The notes under the pieces were generated by a model. The model ran no database searches, was not told the DNA's origin, and saw nothing but the letters and a program-made list of their open reading frames with translations. Below are positions 1-8,196 of a stretch of 10,643 nucleotides of DNA, in pieces; the first letter of the stretch is position 1, and each line of letters starts with the position of its first letter. The stretch lies in NCBI GenBank assembly GCA_947475645.1, contig CANJNU010000009.1, positions 1-10,643 on the forward strand. The letters are read 5' to 3'. The DNA comes from Bacteriovoracaceae bacterium (GTDB taxonomy: Bacteria > Bdellovibrionota > UBA1018). Position numbers and translations under genes: made by a program.

Positions 1-1895
1 ATCATGAACTCCTTGCTCTCGAGATTATGGCCTGGGTGCTCATTCGTTTTCCCGCTGCTCCAGCGCCATTCAGAAAGGGCGTATTGCACACTCTTCGCGA
101 AGAGCAAGAACACCTCAAACTCTACCTTGCCCGAATGAAGGAACTCGGTGTCGAATTCGGCGAGATTCCGGTGAACGACTTCTTCTGGAGCTGCTTAAGA
201 AAAATCGAATCTCCCCTCGATTACGTCACGCAGATGAGCCTCACTTTCGAACAAGCGAATCTTGATTTTTCGCTGCAGTACTCTGAAACAATGACACATG
301 TCGGCGACCTCAAAACCGCTGAGATACTCGACCGCGTTTATCGTGAAGAGATCGGACATGTTAAACATGGAGTCATTTGGTTCAATCGATGGAAGAATCC
401 AGAAGAATCCGAGTGGAATGCTTATCGACGCCTTCTCCCCTTTCCGCTCACCACGCGTCGCGCTCGAGGATCCACTCGATTTGCTGCCGACGCCCGCGCA
501 CAAGCGGGTCTCTCGGAAGACTACATCGCAAAGGTAGAAGTCTCCTCCGGATCCAAGGGACGCCCCCCTGAATTCTGGTACTACAATCCCAACTGCGACG
601 CGGAGATCGCTCGTGGAAAAGTCGGCTTTACACCCAATAAAAATGTTCGAAATATTCAGCTCGATTTTGAACATTTTCCCCTCTTTCTTGCTAAGGAGAG
701 CGACGTCGTACTCGTCGAAAACCTTCCCAGTGCATCCTTTCTTAAAAATCTACACGATGTTGGCTTTCCACTTCCCGAGTTTCGTACCTTCGAAAAAAAT
801 CTAGACCTTCCTCCTGAAAATAAAATCGCAGGAGTTCAACCGTGGGGTTGGAGCCCAGAAGTTTTTGCACGGTTTCAACCCTGGAAGGATCGCTTAATCA
901 AACTTGACGGTGCCAACGGCGCTTGGTGCAAAGCACTCCTCAACCATACGAACTTCAAAAATACAGACCTTTCGCCCCTCTTCTCGAAAGCGTTCAGTAG
1001 CGCGCAACTTAAGTCCTGGTTACAAAGTCATCCAGAAGATCACGCTATTTTTGGTTCGCTCGAATTCACAGGCAGCACCGAGACTTCTTGGAAGGCCCTT
1101 AAAGAAAAGTGGGTCACACAACTTCAGAAGAATCCCCATCAAAAATGGCTCCTGAAAGCTCCTTACGGAACGTCAGGATCGGGAAATCGCAGAGTCCTTC
1201 ATGCACATGAAGCGCATCAAAATCTTGGTAAATGGGCTCAAAAAATAATCGCCACACAGGGTGAGATTATTTTTGAGCCCCTCCTTCATCGGGTCGCTGA
1301 TCTTTCGATGCAGATCGAGATCCATCCCGATCAAACTCGAACAGTAGGAATTCGCCGTTACCTAGTGGGCGACTCATTCGAATACCGGGGAACATGGCTT
1401 GATCCGCGACTCACTTCGCTCGGTAACGAAGCTCTTCGATTTCTCCACGATGCCACACTGGGTGAATCACCCTTAAACCGCTGGGAAACCTTGGCTCATG
1501 AATTAGCTCGACAGGCTCGCAAGCAAGGTTACTTAGGACCTATGGGAATCGATGCTTTGCTCTGGCGAACCGAAGAAGGAAAGTTACAACTTAAACCCAT
1601 CGTTGAGATCAACCCCCGATGGACCATGGGTAGAATTGCCATCGAACTCGAAAAGAGAATCGTTGCCGGCACCCCCGCAGCTTGGATTTTTCTTCCCACA
1701 TCGCAGCGTGCGCTCCTTGCGGACATTCAAGCCCAGTCTATCGGCCCCCTTCAGACTCGACTACAGAATGGTCACAAACGAATCGAGCAAGGGATTCTTC
1801 TCACTCAAGACCCTGCTTGCGCTCGTGAGCGAATCACTGCTTTAATCGTAGGAAAGAACCTCGACGCCACACTTCAACATTTTGGATTTCACTAG
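1..1895 (+). CDS. DUF455 ferritin-like domain fused to an ATP-grasp domain (5' end cut off by window)
   Basis: The frame is open to the left edge (first whole codon at base 3), and the codons before the first ATG (base 27) already read as the family's opening helix, HELLALEIMAW, so the true start is outside the window. Numbering from the first visible codon, residues 1-150 form a DUF455 (COG2833) ferritin-like four-helix domain. Likely metal ligands are Glu2, Glu34/His37 in EEQEH, Glu83 in LTFEQAN and Glu116/His119 in EEIGH. From about 189 (FWYYNPNCDAEIARG) to 270 it resembles a pre-ATP-grasp region. Residues 380-555 look like an ATP-grasp fold: glycine-rich KAPYGTSGSG (385-394), EPLLHRVADLSMQIEI (425-440) and VEINPRWTMG (534-543), the last with the acidic/Asn pair expected to bind Mg-ATP. 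ATP-grasp enzymes usually join a carboxylate to an amine or thiol. Substrate and pathway are unknown. It is the first visible gene of a tight + strand operon. The domain calls are firm to moderate; no function is assigned. Confidence 0.85.
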   Translation, partial: HELLALEIMAWVLIRFPAAPAPFRKGVLHTLREEQEHLKLYLARMKELGVEFGEIPVNDFFWSCLRKIESPLDYVTQMSLTFEQANLDFSLQYSETMTHVGDLKTAEILDRVYREEIGHVKHGVIWFNRWKNPEESEWNAYRRLLPFPLTTRRARGSTRFAADARAQAGLSEDYIAKVEVSSGSKGRPPEFWYYNPNCDAEIARGKVGFTPNKNVRNIQLDFEHFPLFLAKESDVVLVENLPSASFLKNLHDVGFPLPEFRTFEKNLDLPPENKIAGVQPWGWSPEVFARFQPWKDRLIKLDGANGAWCKALLNHTNFKNTDLSPLFSKAFSSAQLKSWLQSHPEDHAIFGSLEFTGSTETSWKALKEKWVTQLQKNPHQKWLLKAPYGTSGSGNRRVLHAHEAHQNLGKWAQKIIATQGEIIFEPLLHRVADLSMQIEIHPDQTRTVGIRRYLVGDSFEYRGTWLDPRLTSLGNEALRFLHDATLGESPLNRWETLAHELARQARKQGYLGPMGIDALLWRTEEGKLQLKPIVEINPRWTMGRIAIELEKRIVAGTPAAWIFLPTSQRALLADIQAQSIGPLQTRLQNGHKRIEQGILLTQDPACARERITALIVGKNLDATLQHFGFH

Positions 1896-1898
1896 GAG
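1894..1898 (+). promoter_or_regulatory. Ribosome binding site that fixes the helicase start
   Basis: AGGAG overlaps the TAG stop of the upstream gene (1893-1895) and lies 4 bases before the ATG at 1903. It favours that ATG over the in-frame TTG at 1882, which has no such motif and would overlap the preceding gene. The layout suggests translational coupling between the two genes. Confidence 0.7.
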
Positions 1899-1902
1899 TT
1901 CA

Positions 1903-4866
1903 ATGTCTCGCCCATCGATCTCAGCGCTCCAACCTTACTTTCAAAAACTGCAAAAGCGCTGCTTACCTGGCGTCTGGTCGCAAGGCGTTCAACTCACTCG
2001 TTCAGTTCAAATCTTACTCGAGATAGCAACCTCCGAATCGCTCCTTCTTCGCGTTCCGCGCGGCGATCGGCCCGTATCCGCTAAAGTGCAACTATGGCCC
2101 CTAGACGAAGACGCCCTCTGCGACTGCGGAGATCGAAACGAGATTTGTAGCCACATCGCTGCTTCCGTTATTTTTCTTCGTGCCGGAGGCCTCGATTCAC
2201 CCGTCATTCAACCTCCGCATGTCGAGTACCATCTCGAACGAAAAAATAAGTCACTCTCGTTCGAACGCTTTATTATTTTCGGAGAAAAAAGGGTCCAGTT
2301 AGGCGAATCCCTCGTATCGTACGTGGGGGGCGTCTCGTCAGGACGTGCAGAAGGAATTCAAGTCAGTCCGTCGCAAACCGACTATACGATTGACTCCCTG
2401 GTGTCTGGCTCAGAGTTCCCCACACGGAGGGGAGTCTTCACCAGCCGTGCATGGAGAAGACTCTGTCCGATTCTATCCGAAGCACCTTTTGTCTTTCTCG
2501 ATGGAATTGCTGCCCGACTTACGCCAAAGCCGAAGGGTCTTTTTGCTCGCCTCATTGACGGAAAACCTTCATCTGGTCAGCGGAATGGTTTTCGCATCTT
2601 CGGTGAAAGTGAAGGCGGAGTTACTGAAATTTTTAAAAATGGAATTGCGCTCACACAAGAGAACGTGCTCTGCGTCTTCGAATCGCCCGAGCTTTCCACC
2701 GAAGAACAACGATTTCTTTCGCGCGAAGGCGTTCATTTTCGTTCTGATTATGAAATCATCCAACTCCAAACCGTCATCCTCCCTGCCCTTAGAAAGAAGC
2801 TGGCCGTACAGGTTGAAACCCAAAAACTCCCTGAGATTAGAAGTGCAACTCCCATTATTCGACTTAGGGTCGATTCAGAGGAACGAGATCATCTCTGCGC
2901 TGTTCCTCAAATTGAACAGAAGGAAACTTCAACAGATACGATTATTTGGCAGCGCGATTCTGCTGCAGAGCACGCCCTGATCCGAAAACTTCAGGACGAA
3001 TTTCATCTCACTCCGGGCACCCCCTTTCGAACTCAGGGAGCCTCGGCCGTCGGCTGGCTCGAGAAGGTTCGAAAGAACGAAAAGGATGTTACTGTTTCAG
3101 ATTGGCTCACGCTTCAGGGTTCAGGACTCAAGGCCTTCGAGCTGAGTTCCCAACTGAGTCCCGAACTTCGAGTTTCAGAAACGGGTGCATTCAACTTATC
3201 ATTTCAAATTCCTCATTCCTCTCAAACCGCTTCGAGTGAGATCATTTTTCAAGCCTATTCACGGGGAGAGCACTATGTACCACTACTTGAAGGCGGATGG
3301 GCACCTCTCCCTCAAAACTGGCTCAACCAATATGGCGCTCAGGTTCAGGCGCTTCTGCAGGCTCAAAAACAGCCGACTGGCACACACCCAAATGTACCCA
3401 TCGCTCCTCAGTTTTTACCCGAACTGATCGAACTCGCAGAAAGAATGAGCGCAACTCTCCCTCAACGACTTCAGACTCTGGCAGAACGGCTCGGCTCACT
3501 CGACAAGCTGGACGAGCCCAATCTTCCCAATGACCTTTCTGTTCCATTACGCGATTATCAAAAAAAGGGAATTTCCTGGCTTTCCTTTCTCAGAGAAAGT
3601 GGCATGGGCGGAATTCTTGCCGACGATATGGGCCTTGGAAAAACAATTCAAGCGCTGTGCGCGATCCAAGGAAAAACCCTGATTATCTGTCCCACAAGTG
3701 TTCTCTCAAGCTGGAGCGATCAGATTGCTCGCTTTAGGCCATCGCTGCGTTGCCACACTTATTACGGTGCGAATAGAACGTTCGATCCGAATGCCGATAT
3801 TACGCTCACTAGCTACGCCCTGATTCGAATCGATCGCGAACTACTCGCCACCATACCCTGGACAAAACAACCCTGGAACACCGTAATTATCGATGAGGCT
3901 CAAACCATCAAGAACCCCGAAAGCCAAACCACTCAAGCAGTGCATTCGCTTGAAGGGCAATTTAGAGTCGCTCTCAGCGGAACCCCCATCGAGAACCGAA
4001 TCGACGACCTCTGGAGCCAATTTCAATTCACAAACCCTGGCCTGCTAGGAACCCTAGATGACTTTAAGTCGCTGCCGACTGAAAGAATTCGAAGGAAGAT
4101 TCGCCCGTTCCTCCTTCGTCGTCTCAAAAAAGAGGTCGCTTCCGAGTTACCTTCGCGCACCGAAATCGTACTTCACAATGAGCTCACTCAATCCGAGCGA
4201 GATCTTTATGACTCACTTCTGCTCAGCGCCCGAAAAGAGGTGCTCGAAAAACTGCAAATCAGCGGTAACGTCTTTGCCGCGCTCGAACTCCTTCTTCGAC
4301 TTCGCCAGGCGTGTTGTCACCCGGCACTGGTTCCTCAACAAAAAGAAAAACCCCTCCACTCCTCAAAAATTGACCTGCTGATTGCGACTCTCGAGGAATC
4401 CATTTCCCTCGGGCATCGAGCCCTGGTGTTCTCTCAATGGACCTCATTGCTCGACCTCATCGAGCCCGAGCTCCAAAAATCCAAAATCCGGTTCTCGCGC
4501 CTGGACGGATCCACCCCAAACCGCGCACAAATCGTTGACGAGTTTCAAAATCCAACAGGTCCGTCGGTCATGCTGCTCTCGCTCAAAGCGGGCGGGGTTG
4601 GACTAACTCTGACTGCGGCAGACCATATCTTTATTTTAGACCCCTGGTGGAATCCCGCCGTGGAAGATCAAGCCGCCGACCGCGCTCATCGAATCGGACA
4701 GAAAAATCCCGTCCTAATTCATCGCCTCGTTGCCAAGAACACCTTAGAAGAGAAGATTCTTCTTCTGCAGCAAAGCAAAAGGGATCTCGCGCAAGCTGTC
4801 CTTGATGACACAGAGCAACTCTCTGGAATCACAAGTAAAGACATCATTGGGTTACTTCAAGAATAA
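1903..4866 (+). CDS. SWIM zinc-finger SNF2-family helicase/ATPase (987 aa)
   Basis: This is a DNA-dependent ATPase of the SNF2 (superfamily 2) type, expected to translocate on duplex DNA and remodel DNA-protein complexes in the cytoplasm. Near the N-terminus is a SWIM zinc finger, CxC...CxH, with Cys73, Cys75, Cys82 and His84. A long region without a clear motif follows (about 100-540) and probably corresponds to the helicase-associated part of bacterial SNF2 proteins. The SNF2 core begins at LRDYQKKGISWL. It has Walker A DDMGLGKT (574-581, Lys580), Walker B with DEAQ (664-667) instead of DEAH, LSGTPIENR, then the C-terminal lobe with ALVFSQW (from 840), LKAGGVGLTLT (894-904) and DRAHRIGQ (926-933). 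All motifs needed for ATP hydrolysis appear intact. The ATG at 1903 is chosen for its AGGAG site. The SWIM/SNF2 pairing is common in bacteria, but the physiological role is usually unknown. The downstream reductase starts 18 bases after the stop. Confidence 0.93.
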   Translation: MSRPSISALQPYFQKLQKRCLPGVWSQGVQLTRSVQILLEIATSESLLLRVPRGDRPVSAKVQLWPLDEDALCDCGDRNEICSHIAASVIFLRAGGLDSPVIQPPHVEYHLERKNKSLSFERFIIFGEKRVQLGESLVSYVGGVSSGRAEGIQVSPSQTDYTIDSLVSGSEFPTRRGVFTSRAWRRLCPILSEAPFVFLDGIAARLTPKPKGLFARLIDGKPSSGQRNGFRIFGESEGGVTEIFKNGIALTQENVLCVFESPELSTEEQRFLSREGVHFRSDYEIIQLQTVILPALRKKLAVQVETQKLPEIRSATPIIRLRVDSEERDHLCAVPQIEQKETSTDTIIWQRDSAAEHALIRKLQDEFHLTPGTPFRTQGASAVGWLEKVRKNEKDVTVSDWLTLQGSGLKAFELSSQLSPELRVSETGAFNLSFQIPHSSQTASSEIIFQAYSRGEHYVPLLEGGWAPLPQNWLNQYGAQVQALLQAQKQPTGTHPNVPIAPQFLPELIELAERMSATLPQRLQTLAERLGSLDKLDEPNLPNDLSVPLRDYQKKGISWLSFLRESGMGGILADDMGLGKTIQALCAIQGKTLIICPTSVLSSWSDQIARFRPSLRCHTYYGANRTFDPNADITLTSYALIRIDRELLATIPWTKQPWNTVIIDEAQTIKNPESQTTQAVHSLEGQFRVALSGTPIENRIDDLWSQFQFTNPGLLGTLDDFKSLPTERIRRKIRPFLLRRLKKEVASELPSRTEIVLHNELTQSERDLYDSLLLSARKEVLEKLQISGNVFAALELLLRLRQACCHPALVPQQKEKPLHSSKIDLLIATLEESISLGHRALVFSQWTSLLDLIEPELQKSKIRFSRLDGSTPNRAQIVDEFQNPTGPSVMLLSLKAGGVGLTLTAADHIFILDPWWNPAVEDQAADRAHRIGQKNPVLIHRLVAKNTLEEKILLLQQSKRDLAQAVLDDTEQLSGITSKDIIGLLQE

Positions 4867-4884
4867 TGTTAGGATCAGTTGAAC

Positions 4885-5874
4885 ATGGGTTCACTTCCTC
4901 AATGGTTCTCCGCCTTCACAGATGCAGCATCCGAACTATCGGTGGTCGGAAGTTATTCGCGCTTGGGCTACGATCGCCGTAAGAAACTCTTCAATCTTTC
5001 AGAAATTCCCTCAGACCTTAAAGGACGTGTGTTCATCATTACCGGAGCCAATTCTGGAATTGGGCTAGCGACTGCAACCCAACTCGCTCACTGCAAGGCG
5101 AAAGTGATTTTCGTTTGCCGCAATCATCAAAAAGCGAGCGCAGCAATTCAACAGATGATGAGAGAACTTCCAGACGGAGCACACACTCCCGAATTGGTAC
5201 TTGCCGACCTCTCAGATCTGCAAAGTGTTCAAGAAGCGGCAATCACTCTTTCGCTTCAACACGAGCAAATTCACGGTTTGATTCACAATGCAGGAACGGG
5301 AATTCACACCCGAACAGTAAATCAGCAAGGCATCGAGTCCATGTTTTGCACTCATGTGCTCGGTCCGCTTGCACTCACTGAAGCCCTTCTTCCTCAGCTC
5401 AGGGCATCGGGAACGCATCAAAATCCATCGCGAGTGATTTGGGTTTCGTCCGGCGGAATGTACACTTCGGGGTTGAACTTAGAAGACCTGCAATGGAACG
5501 CTCGGCGCTACGAATGGCTTAAAGTTTACGCCGAAAACAAGCGCGCCCAAGTAGTGATGGCCGAAGCTTATGCCTCACTTGAGGGATCACCTGCCCCTGT
5601 CGTTTTTCACAGCATGCACCCGGGTTGGGTTAAAACCCCCCTCGTGCACTCACACTTACCCAAGTTTGAGCAAGCGGTAGGGCGACTTCTCAGAACCCCA
5701 GATCAAGGCGCCGACACGATTGTGTGGCTGGCGGCGTCAGAGGCAGCTGGTCATTCGTCGGGTGCTTTTTGGCTCGATCGAAAAAAGCGCAGAAAAGTAG
5801 TACTTCCCGGCACCCGAGTGAGCCACGACGACGGGCAAAAGCTTTTGGAACTCTGCAAAAAGCTTATCCTCTAG
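4885..5874 (+). CDS. Short-chain dehydrogenase/reductase, DHRS12-like (329 aa)
   Basis: A classical Rossmann-fold NAD(P)-dependent oxidoreductase of the SDR superfamily. It has the nucleotide-binding TGANSGIG (53-60), the structural motif HNAG (Asn135, His in place of the more usual first Asn), the catalytic serine region VSSGGM (Ser188/Ser189) and the catalytic YAENK (Tyr215, Lys219). The unusual spacing between Ser and Tyr, the PGW after the active site (MHPGWVKTP) and the QGADTIVWLA segment are what I recall from the DHRS12 group of SDRs, whose substrates are poorly defined. An N-terminal extension of about 40 residues (FSAFTDAASEL...) before the Rossmann fold also fits that group. AGGA at 4871-4874 is 10 bases before the chosen ATG and 4 bases before an in-frame TTG at 4879, so the start could be two codons earlier. 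It appears cotranscribed with the helicase upstream. Substrate unknown; a lipid or carbonyl compound would be a guess. Confidence 0.9.
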   Translation: MGSLPQWFSAFTDAASELSVVGSYSRLGYDRRKKLFNLSEIPSDLKGRVFIITGANSGIGLATATQLAHCKAKVIFVCRNHQKASAAIQQMMRELPDGAHTPELVLADLSDLQSVQEAAITLSLQHEQIHGLIHNAGTGIHTRTVNQQGIESMFCTHVLGPLALTEALLPQLRASGTHQNPSRVIWVSSGGMYTSGLNLEDLQWNARRYEWLKVYAENKRAQVVMAEAYASLEGSPAPVVFHSMHPGWVKTPLVHSHLPKFEQAVGRLLRTPDQGADTIVWLAASEAAGHSSGAFWLDRKKRRKVVLPGTRVSHDDGQKLLELCKKLIL

Positions 5875-5908
5875 ACGAGTTCGCCAAGCCCAAGGTAGAT
5901 AAAGACTC

Positions 5909-6058
5909 ATGAAGACGATTCAGATTCTTACTTGGGTAGTCAGTGTTTGTGTAGTCGGCGTTGTGATGAGCTTTGCTGGAGCACTTTACACTGCTCGCCA
6001 AACCTTCGTTCAAGCGAATAAGCCTCAAACTAGTTTTCTACCCACCCCTGCTCAGTAA
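5909..6058 (+). CDS. Predicted 49-aa single-pass membrane microprotein
   Basis: A short open frame from ATG 5909 to TAA 6056-6058, beginning MKTIQILTWVV. Residues 6-27 are almost entirely hydrophobic (Val, Ile, Leu, Phe, Gly, Ala), long enough for one membrane segment. A polar tail follows with Arg30 and Lys38 and ends in LPTPAQ. An alternative reading is a signal peptide with AGA at 23-25 as a cleavage site, leaving a 24-residue peptide. It starts 34 bases after the reductase stop, on the same strand, and ends 9 bases before the convergent ygiQ stop, so it fills what would otherwise be a 193-base gap. The ribosome binding site is weak: AAGG at 5892-5895, 13 bases from the ATG. I do not recognise the family. 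The supporting evidence is the clean hydrophobic segment and the position; conservation was not testable here. Confidence 0.5.
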   Translation: MKTIQILTWVVSVCVVGVVMSFAGALYTARQTFVQANKPQTSFLPTPAQ

Positions 6059-6067
6059 GATCCAAAC

Positions 6068-8146
6068 TTACCGGCTATCTAAAAGCAGCTTCTTTCCCAT
6101 GATCTCGGTGGGAGGCTGAACGATCGAGCGGCCCGAAGGAGTACGTCCAACCGGTGCGCGATTCGCAGGCTTTCGCATCGCGTCTTGTCGTCGCGCAGTT
6201 CCGCCTTTCTTCAAATCAGCCACGGTTGTTGGCTTCGGAAGATTCAGCTCCACTTCCGCAGTGTTGGCTCCTTTTTTAGTTTTATCGCGCTGATAATCAA
6301 TCAAAATTTGTTTATGCTCAGGCTTGTGTGGCTGAAGGAGCGCTTGCTGAATCTTACGATCTTTCCACTCTTTCGCTACAAAAAGCGGGGTCTTCGTCAT
6401 CGGATCAATGCCCGTCCAATACATCGCAGTGGCTAACGTCATCGGGGTAGGAATAAACGCTTGAACTTGTTGCAAGTTCCAGCCCTTGTCCTTCATATAG
6501 CTATAAACCTTTTCCATTTTCTCGTGCGTGGTGCCTGGAAATCCAGAAATAAAATAAGGAACAATGTACTGTTCTTTGCCAGCCTCTGCAGACACTTCTT
6601 GAAAATAACTTACAAATTCGTCGAAATTTCTTAATCCCGGCTTTTTCATCAAGTGCAGCACATCGTCGTCTAAATGCTCTGGTGCCACTTTTAAATAACC
6701 GCCTACATGATGAGTAATGAGCTCTTTCATGTAAACTTGTCCGGATATCTCGTCGGCCAGCGAAAGATCGTAACGAAGCCCTGACGCAATATGAATCTTT
6801 TTAATTCCAGGTATTTTTCGAGCCTTGCGAAGCAAATCAACCTGTGGCGTGTGATCTTTATGAAGCTGTGGGCACACTTTAGGATGAACGCACGAAAGTT
6901 TGCGGCATTTACTTTGAATTTCTACGCTCTTACACCGTAATTGATACATGTTCGCAGTAGGTCCGCCGATATCAGACACAATTCCTTTGAATCCAGGAAC
7001 TGCGGGGAGCTGTTCAAGCTCCTTCAATAACGATCCTTCCGAGCGGGATTGAACAATGCGCCCCTGATGTAAAGTGATCGCGCAGAACGAGCAACCCCCA
7101 AAACATCCGCGAGTCGAGTTCACCGAAAAACGAATCATGTCGGCTGCAGGGATACGCTCTTTGTAAACGGGATGCTGTTCCTTCGTGAAAGGCATTTCGT
7201 AAATGGAATCCATCTCTTCGGTAGTAAGGGGAAGTGCGGGTGGATTAATTACCGCAGCTTTTGAACCGTGATATTGAACCAGACGACGGCCATTATACGG
7301 ACTTGCTTCGTACTCAATAAAATACGCTGCTTTCGCAAATTTTTTCTTTTCGTCACGTACCTCTTCAAAAGAGGGAATGGTAATTCTTCCCTCCAGCGAG
7401 CGCGCATGGTCTTTCGACGACATGAATGCGATTCCGCGCTGAGTTTTCATGGTATCGATTGCGACCTGAACCGCGGGATGGTCGATATGCAAAGGCCCCC
7501 CCACTTCAGCCTCAGCCACTTTAAAGGCGTCCACCATCGTTCTCGTCGTACGTTCGCCCATCCCAAAGACCAAAAAGTCAGAGGCAAGCTCGGCTAAAAT
7601 CGAAGGGCGAACTTTATTCTGCCAATAATCGTAATGAGCCAAACGCCGCAAGGATACTTCAACTCCACCCACGACTACAGGAGTACCCGGAAAAGCTTCG
7701 CGTGCGAGTTTTGAATAAACAATGCTCGCATAGTCCGGGCGTTTACCCCCCTTGCCACCCTCAGAATAGCTATCATCCGAACGAACCTTTTTATTGGCGG
7801 TGTAGTTATTAATCATGCTGTCGACGGTACCCGATGAAACACCGATGAACAGCCGAGGGCGGCCCAGTTTCTTAAAATCTTCGATCGAATCCCACTTGGG
7901 TTGAGCAATAATGCCTACTCGCAATCCCATTTTTTCAAGCCAGCGCCCCAGACAAGGAATACCAAAAGTAGGATGATCAACATAGGCATCACCCGAAATC
8001 AGAAGCACATCGAGCTCGTCCCAGCCCTTCCACTGCATCTCCTCACGCGACATCGGCAAAAAGCGCTTACAAGCTTCACGATAAACGGTAGCGTTGTTAA
8101 TCTGTATCGGTGCGGACTTCTTCGAATTTTCAAGGATTTTTACCAT
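6068..8146 (-). CDS. ygiQ: YgiQ-family radical SAM protein (UPF0313, 692 aa)
   Basis: A radical S-adenosylmethionine enzyme of the YgiQ family. The N-terminal YgiQ domain is marked by FLPMSREEM (29-37), SGDAYVDHPTFG (51-62) and VGIIAQPKW (77-85). The radical SAM core follows with CFGGCSFC (Cys348, Cys352, Cys355), which should hold the 4Fe-4S cluster that cleaves SAM. A second group of cysteines, Cys405, Cys414, Cys419 and Cys425 (C-x8-C-x4-C-x5-C), matches the pattern I recall from other YgiQ proteins and may bind another metal centre. HVGGYLKVAPEH (480-491) and YFISGFPGT (531-539) are further family landmarks. The C-terminus (about 600-692) has the DUF3362-like ALLQPHKPEHK stretch and then a basic Pro/Arg/Lys-rich tail. 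E. coli YgiQ is about 740 residues, so the length is normal. The family's reaction is not established. The ATG at 8146 has no ribosome binding site; see the promoter entry. The gene converges on the left-hand operon. Confidence 0.95.
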   Translation of the reverse strand: MVKILENSKKSAPIQINNATVYREACKRFLPMSREEMQWKGWDELDVLLISGDAYVDHPTFGIPCLGRWLEKMGLRVGIIAQPKWDSIEDFKKLGRPRLFIGVSSGTVDSMINNYTANKKVRSDDSYSEGGKGGKRPDYASIVYSKLAREAFPGTPVVVGGVEVSLRRLAHYDYWQNKVRPSILAELASDFLVFGMGERTTRTMVDAFKVAEAEVGGPLHIDHPAVQVAIDTMKTQRGIAFMSSKDHARSLEGRITIPSFEEVRDEKKKFAKAAYFIEYEASPYNGRRLVQYHGSKAAVINPPALPLTTEEMDSIYEMPFTKEQHPVYKERIPAADMIRFSVNSTRGCFGGCSFCAITLHQGRIVQSRSEGSLLKELEQLPAVPGFKGIVSDIGGPTANMYQLRCKSVEIQSKCRKLSCVHPKVCPQLHKDHTPQVDLLRKARKIPGIKKIHIASGLRYDLSLADEISGQVYMKELITHHVGGYLKVAPEHLDDDVLHLMKKPGLRNFDEFVSYFQEVSAEAGKEQYIVPYFISGFPGTTHEKMEKVYSYMKDKGWNLQQVQAFIPTPMTLATAMYWTGIDPMTKTPLFVAKEWKDRKIQQALLQPHKPEHKQILIDYQRDKTKKGANTAEVELNLPKPTTVADLKKGGTARRQDAMRKPANRAPVGRTPSGRSIVQPPTEIMGKKLLLDSR

Positions 8147-8155
8147 CGTTCGTGG

Positions 8156-8184
8156 GCGATAGCATTGTGGTCTAGAGGGGTCAA
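8156..8184 (-). promoter_or_regulatory. Putative ygiQ promoter, leaderless type
   Basis: On the - strand TTGACC (8184-8179) is followed after 17 bases by TATCGC (8161-8156). That -10 is preceded by TGC, giving an extended -10 (TGn). The -10 ends only 9 bases before the ygiQ ATG at 8146, so transcription would begin within a few bases of the start codon. No Shine-Dalgarno sequence is present in the remaining bases, which agrees with leaderless translation. The -10 hexamer is a weak match (3 of 6); the -35 and the spacing are good. Confidence 0.5.
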
Positions 8185-8196
8185 GTCAGATTGACC
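8179..8196. promoter_or_regulatory. Inverted repeat formed by two divergent -35 elements
   Basis: GGTCAA (8179-8184), six bases, then TTGACC (8191-8196) make a perfect 6-bp inverted repeat. Each arm serves as the -35 hexamer of one of two diverging promoters. It may simply be back-to-back -35 elements, or also an operator for a dimeric regulator acting on both genes at once. Confidence 0.45.

Noticed and set aside
1882..1902. In-frame TTG start for the helicase at 1882
   Set aside because: No ribosome binding site and it would overlap the upstream gene; ATG 1903 has AGGAG four bases before it.
2345..2980. 211-codon + strand frame inside the helicase gene
   Set aside because: Lies wholly within a gene with strong homology motifs on the same strand in another frame; composition is not protein-like.
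4866..4982. Short frame from an ATG overlapping the helicase stop (TAATG)
   Set aside because: Only 38 codons and out of frame with the reductase, whose own start lies within it; no protein-like features.
5875..5908. Terminator or promoter between the reductase and the microprotein
   Set aside because: No stem-loop, T run or convincing -10/-35 pair in these 34 bases.
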